Of a DNA stretch of 64,000 nucleotides, positions 38,001 through 48,869 are shown piece by piece; position 1 is the stretch's first letter, and each line of letters opens with the position of its first letter. This DNA is from Epiperipatus broadwayi (taxonomy: Eukaryota; Onychophora; Udeonychophora; Euonychophora; Peripatidae). A program made the translations under genes and the position numbers. The stretch covers positions 1 to 64,000 of the forward strand of contig JAQFVV010000348.1 of the NCBI GenBank assembly GCA_028023455.1. Reading direction: 5' to 3'. The notes below the pieces were generated by a model. That model was not told where the DNA came from. It ran no database searches and saw nothing but the letters and a program-made list of their open reading frames with translations.

Positions 38001-39299
38001 ATAAGTTTTTAAAAGAATGCTGGAAAAGTTTAATTACATGGATTAATATCTTAAGCATCTATATATTTGTATACCAACCAATAAAATAAAAATTTTGCTA
38101 AAGATTATAACTTCAAATGAGATCATTATCATTTTAAAAGGGATAATACTTATTAATTAATGTCAACTAGCAAATAAAATCTTGCCAGGAATTATTAATT
38201 AGTTTGTTGAATAAACTAAAGATACTTTTAAAAAGATGTGAGCTTTTGGATTGTTGTATTTTAAAATATTATTACTTTATGAATTTTCATTGGCATTTTC
38301 TCCATGTGAACTTAATAAAAGTGAGTTAAAAATTGGAGAACTCTTTGTGATAAATATTGATCACTGTTCATGCAGATTGTATATTTTATTTATGTAATTA
38401 TATTTGATTTAATATTGCTTTTATTTTAAAAGGTCATTTAAATATATATATGTGTGTGAGTGAATATATAAATGTATAACTAATCAAAAGAAAATCTTAA
38501 TAGCTTTAAATTTTATATTTAAATAATCATAAGAGTTTATTTAATGATTTGTTTTGTTTGCTGATAAATGATCAGTAGGCAAACTGTAACAAATTAATAT
38601 ATTCTTTATATGATTTATATATATATTGTCTATTGGAGACAATAGATAAATGGATATTTTCTTGTGATTTGAAAAAGAATGGCTAATGCAATGCACCATT
38701 TTATAGTTTCAACAGGTATCAAATTTTATAATACATTGATTTAAATTATTAAAGCAAATTTATTGTCTTATTAATTTTTTAAATAAAACTGTTATTTATT
38801 AAATTGGAATTAAGAGTCTTATTCAAATTAGATATATGATATAGTAATCATAATTTAGAGTCTCATTGTAAACATAAACATTTAATTAACAAAATAATAT
38901 AAATTTTATTACTGTATTAGAATTCAGTAATTATTAAGGATGAATTTAATGTTTTATGAAATCAATTGGTACGATTCAAATATAAAAACTAGTCAATAAA
39001 TTATTTAAGCTTAAATAATTTCACTTATTCTTTAATATAGCATAAATTTGATACTTAGTAATAAAAGGGTTATTTATGAATAAATGGTAATATAGATTAT
39101 TAATTAATATATCTGTCATAATTTTCAAATACATTATTTTATATAGTGTATATAATATTGGCATCCAATCAGGTTGATAATTATTTAGTATATAGATATT
39201 CATAAATTTAAACTCCATTCAATATAGATTTGGGATTATTTTATTGGTAGAGTCTAAATAAAATTGTTACTTAAATTTGTATTATTAAAGATTTGATTT
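32046..39299. other. long AT-rich region without recognised genes
   Basis: I see only AT-rich sequence, (AT)n patches (for example 32441-32462) and short noise frames. A slightly more complex patch at 32938-33130 encodes nothing I recognise. No ncRNA gene could be supported. If ADAM10 has a very long 3' UTR it does not visibly extend here. Confidence 0.5.
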
Positions 39300-39720
39300 A
39301 TTTAATTTCTATGGCACTATTAATTTTAGCTAGCCTATTATTATTACAAATTTGGTATTTTACAATTAATACTATTATAGATCTTAACTTTATACAATTC
39401 ATAAGGCATATAAAAATAAACTTCCCAGATGATCGATTATTTAATTACAGATTTTAATATTCATATGTGTTAGTATTTTTATTATAATAAAAAGATTAAT
39501 AAAATCTTTCCTCATTTTATACTGTTATAGATTTAGCTTGTTCAAAGACTTGGGGTATTAACAAGAGGAATTCTCATGTTCTCATTTTTATACTGATTCA
39601 GATTTGCCATTCAGAGCTAGGGCATATAAATAGAATCTCTTTTTCTCTTGTTCATTTTTCTTCCATTAACAGATTTGATACCTCAATTCGTGGGGCGTAA
39701 TAAAGTCTTTCATTGCTTTA
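39300..39720. repeat. degenerate tandem array, period about 70 bp (array 1)
   Basis: Units are most recognisable near the right end. They begin near 39522 (CTGTTATAGATTTAGC), 39592 (CTGATTCAGATTTGCC) and 39662 (CCATTAACAGATTTGA). Each continues to a GGGGTAT, GGGCATA or GGGGCGTA core, then AATAAA-like and TCTTTC or TCTCTTT. Fainter units run back to about 39300. The consensus resembles the array at 46480-47045 on the other side of the last ADAM10 exon. Confidence 0.65.
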
Positions 39721-41217
39721 ATTTTTCTTCTGTTACAATATATATTATTTTCCCATATGTGATTGAATAATTAATTATAAGTGCACGGTAAACTAACATT
39801 TTACTTTTATATATAATAATTATCTTTTGACTAGCACATGATAAAATTCCCGTAGGGTTATGTATCCATCTACTATGATCACAATCTAATTCAAATCCAG
39901 GTGCCTTTATAGGCAGTTGAAGATTTCCAAACATAATTAGCCTTTTCTTTTCAAATATAATCATCCCATAGTGAATCCAGTTAAACATTTTTTTATTGGC
40001 TGGTAATTGGATCTTGGGTATTCTGAACAGATACCAGGTTAATCTGAGTTGGTCACATATTAACCACACACACATATATAATTGTTTAAAAAATACAATT
40101 TTTTTTTATTAATTTAATACTCTAACACTCTTCTGTAAGATTAAAAATTTAATCAGTAATTTGAGTGTATTAATACTCTAAAACCAATCACATTTACTGA
40201 ATTGTTATTAACAATGATTGATGATTAGTTTAATTTTAAAGTTTCAAACATGAGTTTTCAGAATAAAATGAAAAAAAAAAGAATTAGATAAAAGACAAAA
40301 GAAATATACTATTGATACAGTCAAATTACTTCTTTTATCCCTAGCAGCATTATTTTGCAAAAAAACATTTTAAATCAACAAATATTTCACACATCTCTGA
40401 AAACATGACAATATGTTTGAATGCATTAAATTAGTACAAAAATGATGACTTTAAAATCAAAAAAATTGTTTAGCAATCTGACTTTCATATATGATAAATG
40501 ATTCATTTTCCCCATAAAGACTCAGAATAGTAAGTTCACTCTAAAGGTCATATGACCACATTTATCTACAGGAAAGTGAGTAGGAAGACCCTGCTATATA
40601 AAAAATATGGTGTTGATGTAACAAATCTTCTTTGGTTGAGTCAAAAAATTATAATTACAATAATAAAATATAGATTTATATACATGTACATTTACAAAAA
40701 CAAAAAGAAATAGGAAATTTTTTATGAAAAAAATATTTTTGAAGTTTTCTGATTTTTATGTTTTATATAAAATAAAAAAAAAGTTGAAAACTATTAATCT
40801 GGTAACTGGCGCCATCTCAATTTATCTTTGAAAGACTTTTTTAATAAAGATACATTTTTATTTATTTTCCTTTTTTTTTTTTTCCTCAAAAAGAATTTAA
40901 TGAAAAAATTTCCACATATATATATAAAAAGAATGTCACAAAAATTGTCATGAGTTAATTAGGAAAACTTTTACAGTTCAGTAAAGAAAAAAAATGCTAC
41001 CTTCAAACAATAATGCATTAGAATATTCATATTTTGTCAAATATACGAATTATGACAGATACTTTCTGTTTTTAAAACATCATAGAATCTGCATTTGTTT
41101 CCTCAACACTGGAAGAATTCTTATGATCAGAACTCTACGATATGAGCAGGTAGTGTGGTGTAAAGTTGTGGGATTCTTGTTCTAAAATTTTATAATTAAT
41201 TTTTTATATTCACTTCT
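39721..41217. other. 3' flank and likely 3' UTR of ADAM10
   Basis: The minus strand downstream of the ADAM10 stop has candidate poly(A) signals but no other coding sequence. The 121-codon minus frame at 39710-40075 begins inside the tail of array 1 and shows no domain, so I treat it as chance. Confidence 0.45.
40856..40866 (-). promoter_or_regulatory. candidate ADAM10 polyadenylation signal
   Basis: On minus this reads AATAAATAAAA, two overlapping AATAAA hexamers about 355 nt after the stop codon. AATAAA is common by chance in such AT-rich DNA, so only transcript data could confirm it. Confidence 0.3.
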
Positions 41218-41481
41218 TTATACTTTTTGTGTTCTCATTTCAATCCCACTATGCCTTCCTCCTTTCTGTCGTCCTGCTTGAGCATTCCTTTGATAATGCC
41301 CCCTACCTTCTCCATAGCCATGAGATGGCCCACCCCTGCCAGGACGAGAATAATCGGTTTCTGAGTAGGGTGGAGGGGGTTGGGGAGAAGAAATAATAGG
41401 GATTGCAGACTGTGTGGGATACATGGGTTGTGCTGATCCGGGTCGTCCAGAACTTTGCTGCTGAACTGGTCGGTGTCCCCG
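41218..41481 (-). CDS. ADAM10: ADAM10/Kuzbanian, last coding exon (cytoplasmic tail)
   Basis: The exon runs from the acceptor TTTGTAG (41488-41482) to the TAA stop at 41218-41220 and codes 87 residues, in phase 0 with the transmembrane exon. It begins RGHRPVQQQSSGRPG. This follows the arginine cluster LRRRP of the previous exon and parallels the PPQPIQQ part of the vertebrate tail. Visible features are a PPPPY motif at exon residues 35-39, the kind of PPxY site bound by WW domains, a glycine/arginine-rich stretch (GRGGPSHGYGEGRGHY) and the C-terminus MRTQKV. The tail is clearly longer than the short vertebrate ADAM10 tail. It is cytosolic and would govern trafficking and partner binding of this membrane sheddase. 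Identity rests on the linked upstream exons; the tail alone is too poorly conserved. Confidence 0.88.
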   Translation of the reverse strand, partial: RGHRPVQQQSSGRPGSAQPMYPTQSAIPIISSPQPPPPYSETDYSRPGRGGPSHGYGEGRGHYQRNAQAGRQKGGRHSGIEMRTQKV

Positions 41482-44400
41482 CTACAAATAAACAAACAAA
41501 AATTACTGCAAAATAATGATTAGATCATTCATTCTATATTTAAATAAGCAACATATATATAATAAGTTCTCTATTTAATTCCTATCCACATATATAAGTA
41601 ATCTTTGTCCACAATTAAGTTTTTTCAAAAGTCAAATAACTTACAAAACTATTGTTGTGATGATCTAAAGCAAAATTAATGGAAATATATTTATTGTAAC
41701 ATTTAAAGTAATTTGATGACTTGAAATTAATAATTTTATAATGAACTAGATTTATTCCATTATTAATGAATAAAAAAATATAACCCTTTCCCCCCCAATT
41801 TTTATTGATAAGATAAGAAAGTTTATCCTGTTCTCTAATGAGTGAAGGATAGACACTTTTTTTTTTTTAAAGTTTAAGTGCTGTTATAAAAAAATAGAAA
41901 TTAACTTGGTACTAATAAAAGAAATATGTTTTCTCATCTTGTTATACTATTATGGCTTTCTGAAAATTTTATATATGAAAGATATTTGTTATTTATGTAT
42001 GTCAAGTTTGTGTATTTGGTTTGCAAACAATAGTTCAGTTAGCATTTATAATCACCAATGGATGATATCATCTAAACAGATTTATATGTTTGTCTAACCA
42101 TGTTTATAGATTCCATTCAGGACTATGAAACCCCAAGAAAAAACAGAATTAAAATGTGTTTTAATCTTCATAAAAAATTATTGTGAATGCTTCATTATGA
42201 ATATCTCACTAATACAGTATCCATTTTATCACCTGATAAACAGTCTATCACATCATCTTGACATAGCATTGTCAGATTCCCACTCCCTCTGTGAAACTAA
42301 AGAAGCAACTCAAAGCACACAAAGTAAAAATTTCAAAATTCAATCAAAAATAAGTACAAGCCAAGATTCTTTTTTTTCTCCACATTGATGCTACATCACT
42401 ATAATTACATTCAATGAGTATGTGAAAATGTAGAACTAATTTAAAATACTAATATTTACCATGATGCCAATAAAATTAAACCACAAATAAATCTTTAGAA
42501 TATTTTTATCATTAACAACTATTTATAAACTCCAAAAGAACAAAAAAAAAAAAAAGGGAAAACAAAAAATAAAAAGTTTTGAAATAAAAATTGGAGTTAG
42601 ACTTTGTAATTAAAGGATGGAAATAAGATTGAACAAATATAAATCAGTGTAGGTGATGATGATATAAAAAACTCATGATAACCAGACCCTATACTAATGG
42701 AGAGTGAAAAAAGCACAGGTATATAATTATTGTTATTTAAACTAATTTTTCTATTTTTTTACAGTTGTTTACCTCATTTTAAAGGAGCAATTGTAAATAG
42801 TGATATATATTCTATCTTACCCATTCATTTCCAACTTCCATTATTTCATTAATTAAACCACTTCCTTTTTTTTTTTTTATAAAACCCCCTTTTTATTAAA
42901 AAAGTAGAGCTAAGCAATGATAAATTATTACTGATAATTAAGTATTATTATCTCATCATAGTATTCTGCTGATTAATTATCTCTCACCAGTAAAGAACTT
43001 TAACAAGCTTATCTTTTTTTATAATTTACAATATTTTCACTTAAAAATGGAAACTTTCATTTTGAATAATTATCTTTGCAAATTTTAACTGAAAAAATAA
43101 AACAACATTAATAAAAACAAAAACAATGAAATGTACATTAAAACTATCGATGAAAATTAGCATCTTAGCATCAATAGCAGTAATATTTTTTATCACTTTT
43201 TGTTCTTGCTCTCTGAGTTAATCTGGTATTGTATGTTTTAGAATCAAACTATATGTATTTTTTGCTCCAATTTTTAAAAGCTAATACTTAAAGCTATATC
43301 TATTAAAAGAATGCACGACTTTACATCATGTGAGATACAATCATTTTATCTAAATATTCTTAATCTTATTTTAATTTTTAAATAAATTTCATTAACTGCA
43401 GTTTAATAACTTTTAAAATAAATAATATATAAAAATAGTAGAAAAACTATATATACAACGTATCCCATTGAAAAAGTAATGACTTCTTTTTCCAAGTTAC
43501 CTGCAGCACCATCTCTGAGTCAATACATATGTTACATAATGACATAATTTAATGATTCACCACAAAAAAATTTAAAGCCTAGCATGTATGAATCAGGAGT
43601 AATGACATAAAATATGACAATGTTTTCCATACATATTTTAACCCACAATGAAATAATGTGCTAATATTAAATTTTGTTTTAGATTGGTCAAACTGTTATT
43701 GAAACATTTAAAATCATTCAAGCTATGTATTTAAAGTGAAGCTGTGAGTTGCAAAAATGTTTTCCAGTGATTTGATTGTGAAACGTGAATTTTTGCTGTA
43801 CGTAATAATTCTAAAATATTTATTTTTATTTGTTGAATAACACAAATTTTTATTAGAGATATGCTACCAGAAATTGCTTAATGAGTGAATATAAAGATTT
43901 ACTATGGTTACACTGTTGTCAATGAAAAAATCTTATAAATAGGACTGAATAGTTTGAATTTTTACTCTCTCTTGTTTTTGCTTTAAACAGAAGCATGTAT
44001 AAATTTCTTTACATGATTTTTTTTTTATCTTAAAAGTATATAATTAACTGAACAAAATGGAGAGATAATAAGCAACATTGTCTGCGCATGAATCGGGCAG
44101 CATTATCGAGAAAATTTTATGATAAAGCAACAATTTATTATAAAAGGAAAAAAATCACCAAAATTGCTTCATTACATCATGAACCATCAGAATATTTTTA
44201 TCTTTTAAAATGGATGTTACCTATATTTTAAAGATGGACTACAATGTCAGAAGGTGTACAAGAGTCATATATACTTGCATGTGTAATTTTATTAGATCGA
44301 TTGATCAAATTTTTTTAAGATATGAATCAGTTTAATTTTCCATCATATTGTCCTAGATAAAGCTAGCATCTATTCATTCGCAATATTTTGAAATATTTAT

Positions 44401-47400
44401 TCATGAAAGGATATCTCTCCATATCATCATGAATATAAACTAGTACTTATAAACCAAATAATAATTATTTGAAAGAATAATTTGGATATATACATAAAAT
44501 GTCGGAATTGATAAAATGTACTTTGAATTTAAAGTTCTTATGAATATATTATATCTTCTCTGGAACAAAGACATACTATTGGCTTGTAGTTTGAAATAGA
44601 CATCAGAACTGTGATGCCATCCTGGAAATATAATATTTAAAGATTCATTCAGTTTGTTTATTTATATTTGTCATTATTATTGATATATATTTATTTATCT
44701 TCATTTAAAATGTAAAATTATTTATTGACAAATAATATAAAGTTTTAAGTTAATTAGTAATCAATTCACATACCAAAATATAAAAGAGTTATGTTTTCCT
44801 AAGTTTAAACTTATATCTTGTGGTATAGTAATTATTATTTTAATTTAAAGTATTCAATTTTTTTATTATTTAATGAATATAAATTAACTTTAAATATATC
44901 ACTTATATTAGAAGTTCAAAAAAGATTTTATTGCAATAAGTATTCACTTTATTTTGTTTTCTTAAATAAGATTATTAACAAACAACTAAATTCAGCTTTG
45001 CATATATATATATATTTTATTAAACATATATATATATTATATAAAGTATATAAGATGTATATATTAAACTCTCTTGTATCTTGGAAAGTACGAACATCTG
45101 CAACACTTTGTGTTACATAGACATATATGTTTTGTATTTGGTATTAAATAATTGAAGATTAATAGGCAATCACATATTTAAATATGAAATTAATGTCAAT
45201 TGATGATTTATTGTACATTCAATTAGATTGTATGTGTACATATCAACTGTTTATGATCTATTACTTTTTTGTTATTAGTATGCAATATGAATTCATTGAT
45301 TAATAACATTTGAGTGAGACAAGATAAACTGTCTATATTATAAAATTTATTTGAAATAACTATATCACATAATTCAAAAATCAAATCCCAGGATTGGTAA
45401 GTAAGTATGGCTATTTTTTTGTATTGAATTCAATAGTTATTATCTGACTAGATATAAACTTTATATAGTAATCATAATCAAATATTTGATGTTTTATCTA
45501 AATTATTATTTGTTAAGTACAGTACTGAGTTCATGGTTGGTCAATAAGATCTTAATCTTATTCAATTATAAGACTGATAATAGTATATTTTGTTCTGTTA
45601 TAAGTCAGAATGATTTGCTTTAAGTATATTTAAATTTAGTTGATATGGATCGTAAATCCAATTAAGTATTAAATTTTAATATTTATACTTGATTACAATA
45701 AATATTAATATTTTTTTTTAGTTTTTTTTGATTGTTATCACATATAGTTTTAATAATTTATTTACAGGAAATTTAAAATAAATTGATATGATTAGTTAAT
45801 TGTTCTTAAATAAATATTCAATAGAAATCTATTGTTTCTTTTATATACTGGTATGATTGAATATTATAGATTCAAGATTATCTTATAGGTTTATTGATAT
45901 TACATTATTATTAACTATTTTATCTTATTATAACTAGCTTAATTAGTAAGAGTAAAATAATATAAAAATATAGCATGTCAGAGTTGTATTATTTATCATT
46001 TTATTAAACTAGGATTTAAAATTAATTATTGGATCATATATTTATTTAAATATTAAGAATATTGCAAACTTACAGAATATATTAAAGCTGTTATCTCAAT
46101 CATTCAAGAATTATTTTATTTAGATATGAACACTATTAAATTTTAGTATAAGTTTATATTATAAGCAATATTTGATTCATTAGGTATATTAGAATTTAGT
46201 TGTTGAATAATTTATAATTATTTTCATTTGATTGTAAGTGAAATATATCTTTTTAAGCATATATCATTATTTTGGGACAATGATATTTGATCTAATTGCT
46301 TTATTTTAATCTATTTTAAGTAAGGTTTATTTATATTTAGGATATTTAAAATGATAATTTGATTTGTTTCCTATTTATTCTAAATGCTGTTTGAATTCAT
46401 GATGCTATAATAAAGATTATCATTGTTTTGTTTTAGTATAGTTATCAGTTGGATATGTGATTAGATAAAGGATTATTTTAAATACTAGATGATTATCTAT
46501 TGATTGGTATTAATTTAGCTTAGTTTATTATATTGATTCTATTATGAATGATACTATTATTCACAGGGCATTATAAAATTAGTATTATTTTCCTTTAATT
46601 ATACTTTATTCAGTTACAAATGATGTCCAACTTCAGGATTCACTTTCATTCTGTTACATAGGTTAACCAACAACTGAACTATATTATTCAGGTTATATTA
46701 AAGTTATTATTTCCCATTACATATTTATAATCTATTACAAACGCTGCCTAAATCAGTGGAGTTATAATAGAAATAGCATGTATACATTATATTTTGTTAT
46801 AAACGGCATCACAATTTGCAGGATATAATTAAACAGGATCATTCTATCATGGTCTTGTCATATCTAATCTGTTACAAATGGTTCTCAAATCTGTGGGGCA
46901 TTAAAAAAACAGTATACCCTCATTTTTATCTGTTACAAATGGCCTCTTAAATTTAAGGGCGATAATAAAAATTATTTCATCATCATCTTTTTATGTCAAT
47001 TATAAAATGCTGTCCAAACCTGTAGGGCAATTTTTTATCCTGTTACTATATTTTGTAAGTAACTACAAATAACTTTTGTAGTAATCAAACTTTCATATTG
47101 TTTAAAATTATGCACATATTAGCAAAAACGTAGACAAAAAACTTAAATGTTTGGATCAAATATCTAATATTATATAATCATCTTCTGTATCATAATGTAC
47201 AAAATACTAAAAAAATTTTGAAAAATTATAAATATGCTATAACATGCATAAACATTCAAACTTTTAATGTGATTAGTATCTAATAATTCAAATGGATTCC
47301 TTTTTAAATATGATTATTTAGATGTTTAACAATAAAGTTATTGCTTGGTTTAAGAAATATCACTGACTATGAATCATATCTTCAATTTTGGAAAAATAAT

Positions 47401-47447
47401 TAAAATAAAGACTTAAATAAAATTACACACAAAATTTAAATACTTAC
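41482..47447 (-). other. ADAM10 intron between transmembrane and tail exons
   Basis: It is a 5966-bp intron with donor CCG/GTAAGTA and acceptor TTTGTAG. It contains poly-T and poly-A runs, no second gene, and at its 5' (right) end the degenerate satellite of about 65 bp. The plus frames at 41906-42097, 42125-42388 and 44818-45120 have no motifs and are treated as noise. Confidence 0.8.
46480..47045. repeat. degenerate tandem array, period about 60-74 bp (array 2)
   Basis: Units begin near 46611 (CAGTTACAAATGATGTCC), 46732 (CTATTACAAACGCTGCC), 46795 (TTGTTATAAACGGCATC), 46869 (CTGTTACAAATGGTTCTC), 46929 (CTGTTACAAATGGCCTCT) and 46999 (ATTATAAAATGCTGTCC). Each carries a later GTGGGGCAT, AAGGGCGAT or TAGGGCAAT core. 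Similarity fades leftwards, and faint units may reach 45590. It lies within an ADAM10 intron and resembles array 1 at 39300-39720. Confidence 0.65.
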
Positions 47448-47606
47448 CGGTCTGCGTCTTAAAGTGCTACTCAGTGTTTCACTTAGCCGCCTGGCAGGAG
47501 GTTTCTTGGGATTACTACTTGGAGTATGAACAGCACAGCACTTGATAAATAATGCCATCAGAATAATAAGACCAATTCCCATCAGCATTACTGCCCACCA
47601 ATATTG
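47448..47606 (-). CDS. ADAM10: ADAM10/Kuzbanian, transmembrane and juxtamembrane exon
   Basis: The exon is 159 bp, 53 codons, phase 0 at both ends. The acceptor is ATTATTACAG and the donor CCG/GTAAGTA. It encodes [20 protein letters not shown], the single membrane-spanning helix (about residues 3-21). The inner-face block follows: [20 protein letters not shown], then [13 protein letters not shown]. The VHTPSSNPK block is the most characteristic ADAM10 cytoplasmic motif, shared with the human protein. The paired cysteines just inside the membrane could be acylated (inference). The arginine cluster TLRRRP corresponds to the human tail segment reported as an ER-retention element. This exon alone identifies the gene. 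Confidence 0.97.
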
Positions 47607-48070
47607 CTGTAATAATATATATAAATCAAAAAAAAAAAATTTTTTTAATTATGTGTTTATATTATAAAATCAGAAATAATCAATTGTTCTAAAAAATCAT
47701 TTTTAGACAAGTAACTATTAGATTTTACCATGTGATGGATTTGATTACAGGTTCCTAGAACAAAATTTAATTTATTATTTAGATGATCCAAAACATGATG
47801 TTTTTAAATGCTTTTATTTAAATTAGAATCTTTGTTTATTTGAATAAAATTTCAAAATCAAGATTTAAAATATTTATATCCAATAGAATTTGTTCAAATT
47901 TTGTCCATTTGTTATAAATCATTGACAATGCAATATGACACTAAAATATTTTAGGTACATCCTCTAGTTTCTTTACTCTAAGAGGGGTTAGCAGATCAAA
48001 TTTCAAACTCATTGATATCAATCCAATAAGTTTTCAGTAATATGTGTGAGACAGCGATATATATATATTT

Positions 48071-48490
48071 AAAAAGTTTACATTAAAAAATAGTTTAATA
48101 ATCTTTTAAAATTCATATAAAACTAATCTTAGTTATAAAAATTTTCTTTTTAAAAAATTTATGAAATTTTTTTTTTTAAATGTAAAAGTTGATTTTTTAA
48201 AAATGTTTTTCAAATAAACAAATTTTATTGTAAACAAGCTTTAATCCATGTGATTTTACTTTCAAATATTAAGCAGAATGCTACATTTTAAGTGATGCAA
48301 GCAAGAGGAAAATATATACTATTTTAAAAAGAGTTACATTAAAAAATATTTTAGCGATTATTTAAAACTGGAATAAAAACAAATCTTTGATTATAAAAGT
48401 TCAGTTTTTTAAAATGTCTTCCAAATAAACATAACTATATTGTAAACGATCTGTATTTGATATGCACGACTTTACTTTCAAACATTAAGC
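48071..48490. repeat. diverged tandem duplication (units about 210 and 165 bp)
   Basis: Two direct units start near 48071 (AAAAAGTTTACATTAAAAAA) and 48326 (AAAAAGAGTTACATTAAAAA). They end near 48280 and 48490 with TTTACTTTCAAATATTAAGC and TTTACTTTCAAACATTAAGC. Similarity is about seven in ten with several gaps. It is intronic and has no coding content. Confidence 0.65.
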
Positions 48491-48542
48491 TGACATTTGG
48501 AATAATTGCAAAAAATATTTGAATGCTAAAAACTTAAAAATA

Positions 48543-48869
48543 CTATATATAAAAAATATTTATAATGAATGCTTTTATTTATTGTAGACTAAAAAGTCAG
48601 AAAATAATTGTTTCTTCAATCGCAATTGGGTTTTTCTATATTTAACTTGAAATAAAAGTGGGGGAGGGGGGGCATCCAGAAATTAATTAAGTCAATCCCT
48701 ATTTTTTATAACAACGGATGAAATGAATTTCTACCCCCCCCCCCATCCAAACACACTCATGTTTCTATATTAAGTTAAATGTAAAAAACCTAATTACGGT
48801 TGTAAAAAACAAATTATTTTCTGGCTTTTTAAAAAACTTTAATTATAAATATTTTATATATATATATTA
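48543..48869. repeat. foldback E with G-run/C-run ends of the loop
   Basis: The arms (about 48543-48675 and 48734-48869) pair imperfectly over AATATTTATAAT, CAGAAAATAATT, TTTTTCTATATTTAACTT or its variant, and GGGGGGGGCATCC against CATCC-preceding C11. Thus an oligo-G tract (near 48660-48671) faces an oligo-C tract (48734-48744) across a 60-bp spacer, extending the hairpin stem with G:C pairs. Confidence 0.75.

Noticed and set aside
39710-40075. 121-codon minus-strand open frame beyond the ADAM10 stop
   Set aside because: No domain or motif is recognisable, it overlaps the end of a tandem array, and the composition is that of translated AT-rich DNA.
44818-45120. 100-codon plus-strand open frame in an ADAM10 intron
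   Set aside because: The peptide is low-complexity IYIYFIKHIYILYKVY-type sequence produced by TATA-rich DNA.
46480-47045. CRISPR-like array
   Set aside because: Units are adjacent, degenerate and not separated by unique spacers, and the DNA is eukaryotic.
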